In this document: piece after piece, positions 61,659 to 61,876 of the stretch
Position numbering within the stretch: position 1 is the stretch's first letter
Layout: each line of letters begins with the position of its first letter
Source: Planctomyces sp. SH-PL62
Lineage (GTDB): Bacteria; Planctomycetota; Planctomycetia; Planctomycetales; Planctomycetaceae
NCBI GenBank assembly: GCA_945893075.1
Contig: CAMDDX010000003.1
Coordinates: 1-61,876 of the forward strand
DNA: 61,876 nt
Reading direction: 5' to 3'
Position numbers and translations under genes: made by a program
The notes under the pieces: generated by a model
The model's input: only the letters and a program-made list of their open reading frames with translations
Database searches by the model: none
What the model was told of the DNA's origin: nothing

Positions 61659-61876
61659 CGTGGACTCCTTACGGGGTGTGATTGAGAAAAGCCTTCATTC
61701 GGTTGATCCGCCACAACCGTCATGCGATTAACGACGTGGTCGTCGCTGGCGTCGCGTTGGCGAGGGTCGATCGTGATGATCGGGGAGGCGAGGCCGTGGC
61801 GATGGCGGTGACGGATAGTGGTAGTCGCCGGCAGGGCGGATGTCGCCCGATCGGAAGCTGGCCACGACAAAGAGGA

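Noticed and set aside
61670..61690. Right attachment site of the tRNA-Arg island
   Set aside because: Only CGGGGTGT matches the tRNA 3' end, within the ribosome-binding region of another gene; too short to support.
61649..61870. Minus-strand frame at the right edge
   Set aside because: His/Arg-rich random-looking sequence that overlaps the ribosome site and start of the 61128-61658 gene. A true partial gene at the edge cannot be judged.

Overview
The window is a stretch of GC-rich bacterial chromosome with the hallmarks of a planctomycete. It carries several DUF1501 proteins, a DUF1549/DUF1553 cytochrome-like protein, twin-arginine Gfo/Idh/MocA oxidoreductases, a secreted ceramidase-type hydrolase, HEAT/TPR proteins, and gaps between genes filled by long near-perfect palindromes. 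All assignments come from reading motifs; no database search was run.

Layout. 0.1-6.5 kb: a secreted oxidoreductase, a PQQ-type beta-propeller, and a GntR(YtrA-type)-ABC transporter operon with a clear operator. 6.8-12.5 kb: a secreted ceramidase-like enzyme, then a minus-strand catabolic-looking operon (enolase superfamily, MFS transporter, metal-ligand-poor M24 protein) bracketed by a direct repeat of about 200 bp. 12.7-15.8 kb: a compact three-gene type III polyketide operon (methyltransferase, flavoprotein, PKS), whose flavoprotein gene contains a perfect 28-bp-arm palindrome inside its reading frame. 16-25 kb: a prenyltransferase-like toroid protein, DUF58, a C-N hydrolase, DUF1501, HicAB, DUF1802 and a very large TPR protein. 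25.6-40 kb: DUF1501/WD40, DUF1501, Gfo/Idh/MocA, a toroid-like secreted protein, DUF1501, a PIN toxin-antitoxin cassette with a 42-codon leader gene, then DUF1549/1553 and a PPC-domain protein. 40-51.5 kb: an SMP-30 protein, a PepT-like peptidase, LolD/LolC-type transporter genes, a lipase-like hydrolase, aldose epimerase and two HEAT-repeat proteins.

51.6-61.9 kb is accessory DNA. It holds a candidate structured RNA with its own terminator, an N-terminally truncated TIR protein, and a tRNA-Arg(ACG) whose 3' half is overlapped by a tyrosine integrase. Behind it lies a compact island: integrase, AlpA-like regulator, divergent small ribbon-helix-helix gene, a multidomain primase that appears to join an AEP-type primase-polymerase to a DnaG-like zinc/TOPRIM half, and a RepA-type hexameric helicase. 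This resembles a self-replicating integrative element or phage satellite and is the best candidate here for an undescribed system. The right end holds a truncated cysteine-rich gene, a 55-bp tandem repeat, and a phage-style PD-(D/E)XK nuclease with a partner protein.

The second striking theme is the palindromes. At least fifteen occur, in several families. Two are 98 bp each with identical geometry and identical outer arms but different, self-complementary inner arms. Some supply stop codons to adjacent genes, and some lie inside reading frames.
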